A stretch of DNA of 64,000 bases from the NCBI RefSeq assembly GCF_000238355.1, contig NZ_AHCA01000004.1, positions 248,001-312,000 of the forward strand. The letters run 5' to 3'. Under the pieces are notes generated by a model. That model was given only the letters and a program-made list of their open reading frames with translations. It was not told the DNA's origin and did no database searches. A program made the translations under genes and the position numbers. Shown in pieces: positions 63,953-64,000 of this stretch. This DNA is from Pseudoalteromonas haloplanktis ATCC 14393. GTDB taxonomy: Bacteria > Pseudomonadota > Gammaproteobacteria > Enterobacterales > Alteromonadaceae. Position 1 is the stretch's first letter. Every line of letters begins with the position of its first letter.

Positions 63953-64000
63953 CTACTTGCCCCGCCCTTGCTCTAATAAACCAACAAATAACTCTTCTAA
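63953..64000 (-). CDS. ABC transporter ATPase, C-terminal 15 codons (YadG-like)
   Basis: Only the last codons are inside the window: LEELFVGLLEQGRGK and a TAG directly before the permease ATG. An end of the form LEExFVxL is common in ABC ATPases of this type, and the position upstream of a YadH-like permease supports it. The rest is beyond the edge. Confidence 0.7.
   Translation of the reverse strand, partial: LEELFVGLLEQGRGK

Overview
The window looks like chromosomal DNA of a marine gammaproteobacterium of the order Alteromonadales, most likely Pseudoalteromonas. The grounds are AT-rich coding sequence, the argCBFGH(A) operon with an argininosuccinate lyase-acetyltransferase fusion, a PanP-type aspartate decarboxylase, a PutA without the ribbon-helix-helix domain next to a divergent Lrp-type regulator, and many TonB-dependent receptors. 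The assignment rests on protein recognition only. I see no rRNA, tRNA, CRISPR array, prophage or complete insertion sequence.

Layout. 1-5.7 kb: nucleoside phosphorylase ppnP (cut by the edge), a PaaI-like thioesterase, tkt and divergent metK with a MetJ-type box, then a REP-rich spacer. 5.2-11 kb: dgkA with an LtaS-like sulfatase-fold transferase, a START protein, and the divergent ygiF/ygiM pair. 11.1-15.6 kb: putR/putA with an Lrp-type operator. 15.7-16.9 kb: an HD-GYP phosphodiesterase. 16.9-29.7 kb: the most distinctive locus, with a TonB receptor, two GH20 beta-N-acetylhexosaminidases, a FecI-type sigma factor, a FecR-type anti-sigma factor and a second, paralogous TonB receptor carrying an STN signalling domain. 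29.7-36.3 kb: gspB/gspA, cca, two DUF1566 surface proteins and an unknown pair. 36.5-44.2 kb: an RND efflux pump, msrA, btuB with a cobalamin riboswitch, and yajQ. 44.3-51.3 kb: vanZ-like, panE, thiI, a TetR regulator, coaD, wzi-like, and an unrecognised operon of one small protein and two paralogous membrane proteins. 51.5-58.7 kb: arginine biosynthesis, argCBFGH(A) divergent from argE, with an ARG box between them. 58.7-64 kb: panP, an EAL-domain protein, a TrmB-like methyltransferase and an ABC-2 exporter cut by the edge.

The genes at 17-30 kb read as a cell-surface signalling circuit for chitin-type oligosaccharides. One receptor would import, its STN-bearing paralogue would sense, and FecR and FecI would relay the signal. 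The non-STN receptor gene and the chitobiase gene share a promoter-like motif with identical spacing (TTCCCAAA-N14-CGTTTATA), which is the candidate target of the sigma factor. Two non-coding MITE-like elements, each flanked by TA, lie inside this locus.

The intergenic spacers carry two further repeat systems. One is a REP-like hairpin family with a 5' GTAG, a TTTA-type loop and stems that change in compensating ways. The other is a set of heptanucleotide tandem arrays with related but locus-specific units. Pantothenate/CoA genes (panE, panP, coaD) and c-di-GMP genes (HD-GYP, EAL, YajQ) recur but are scattered.
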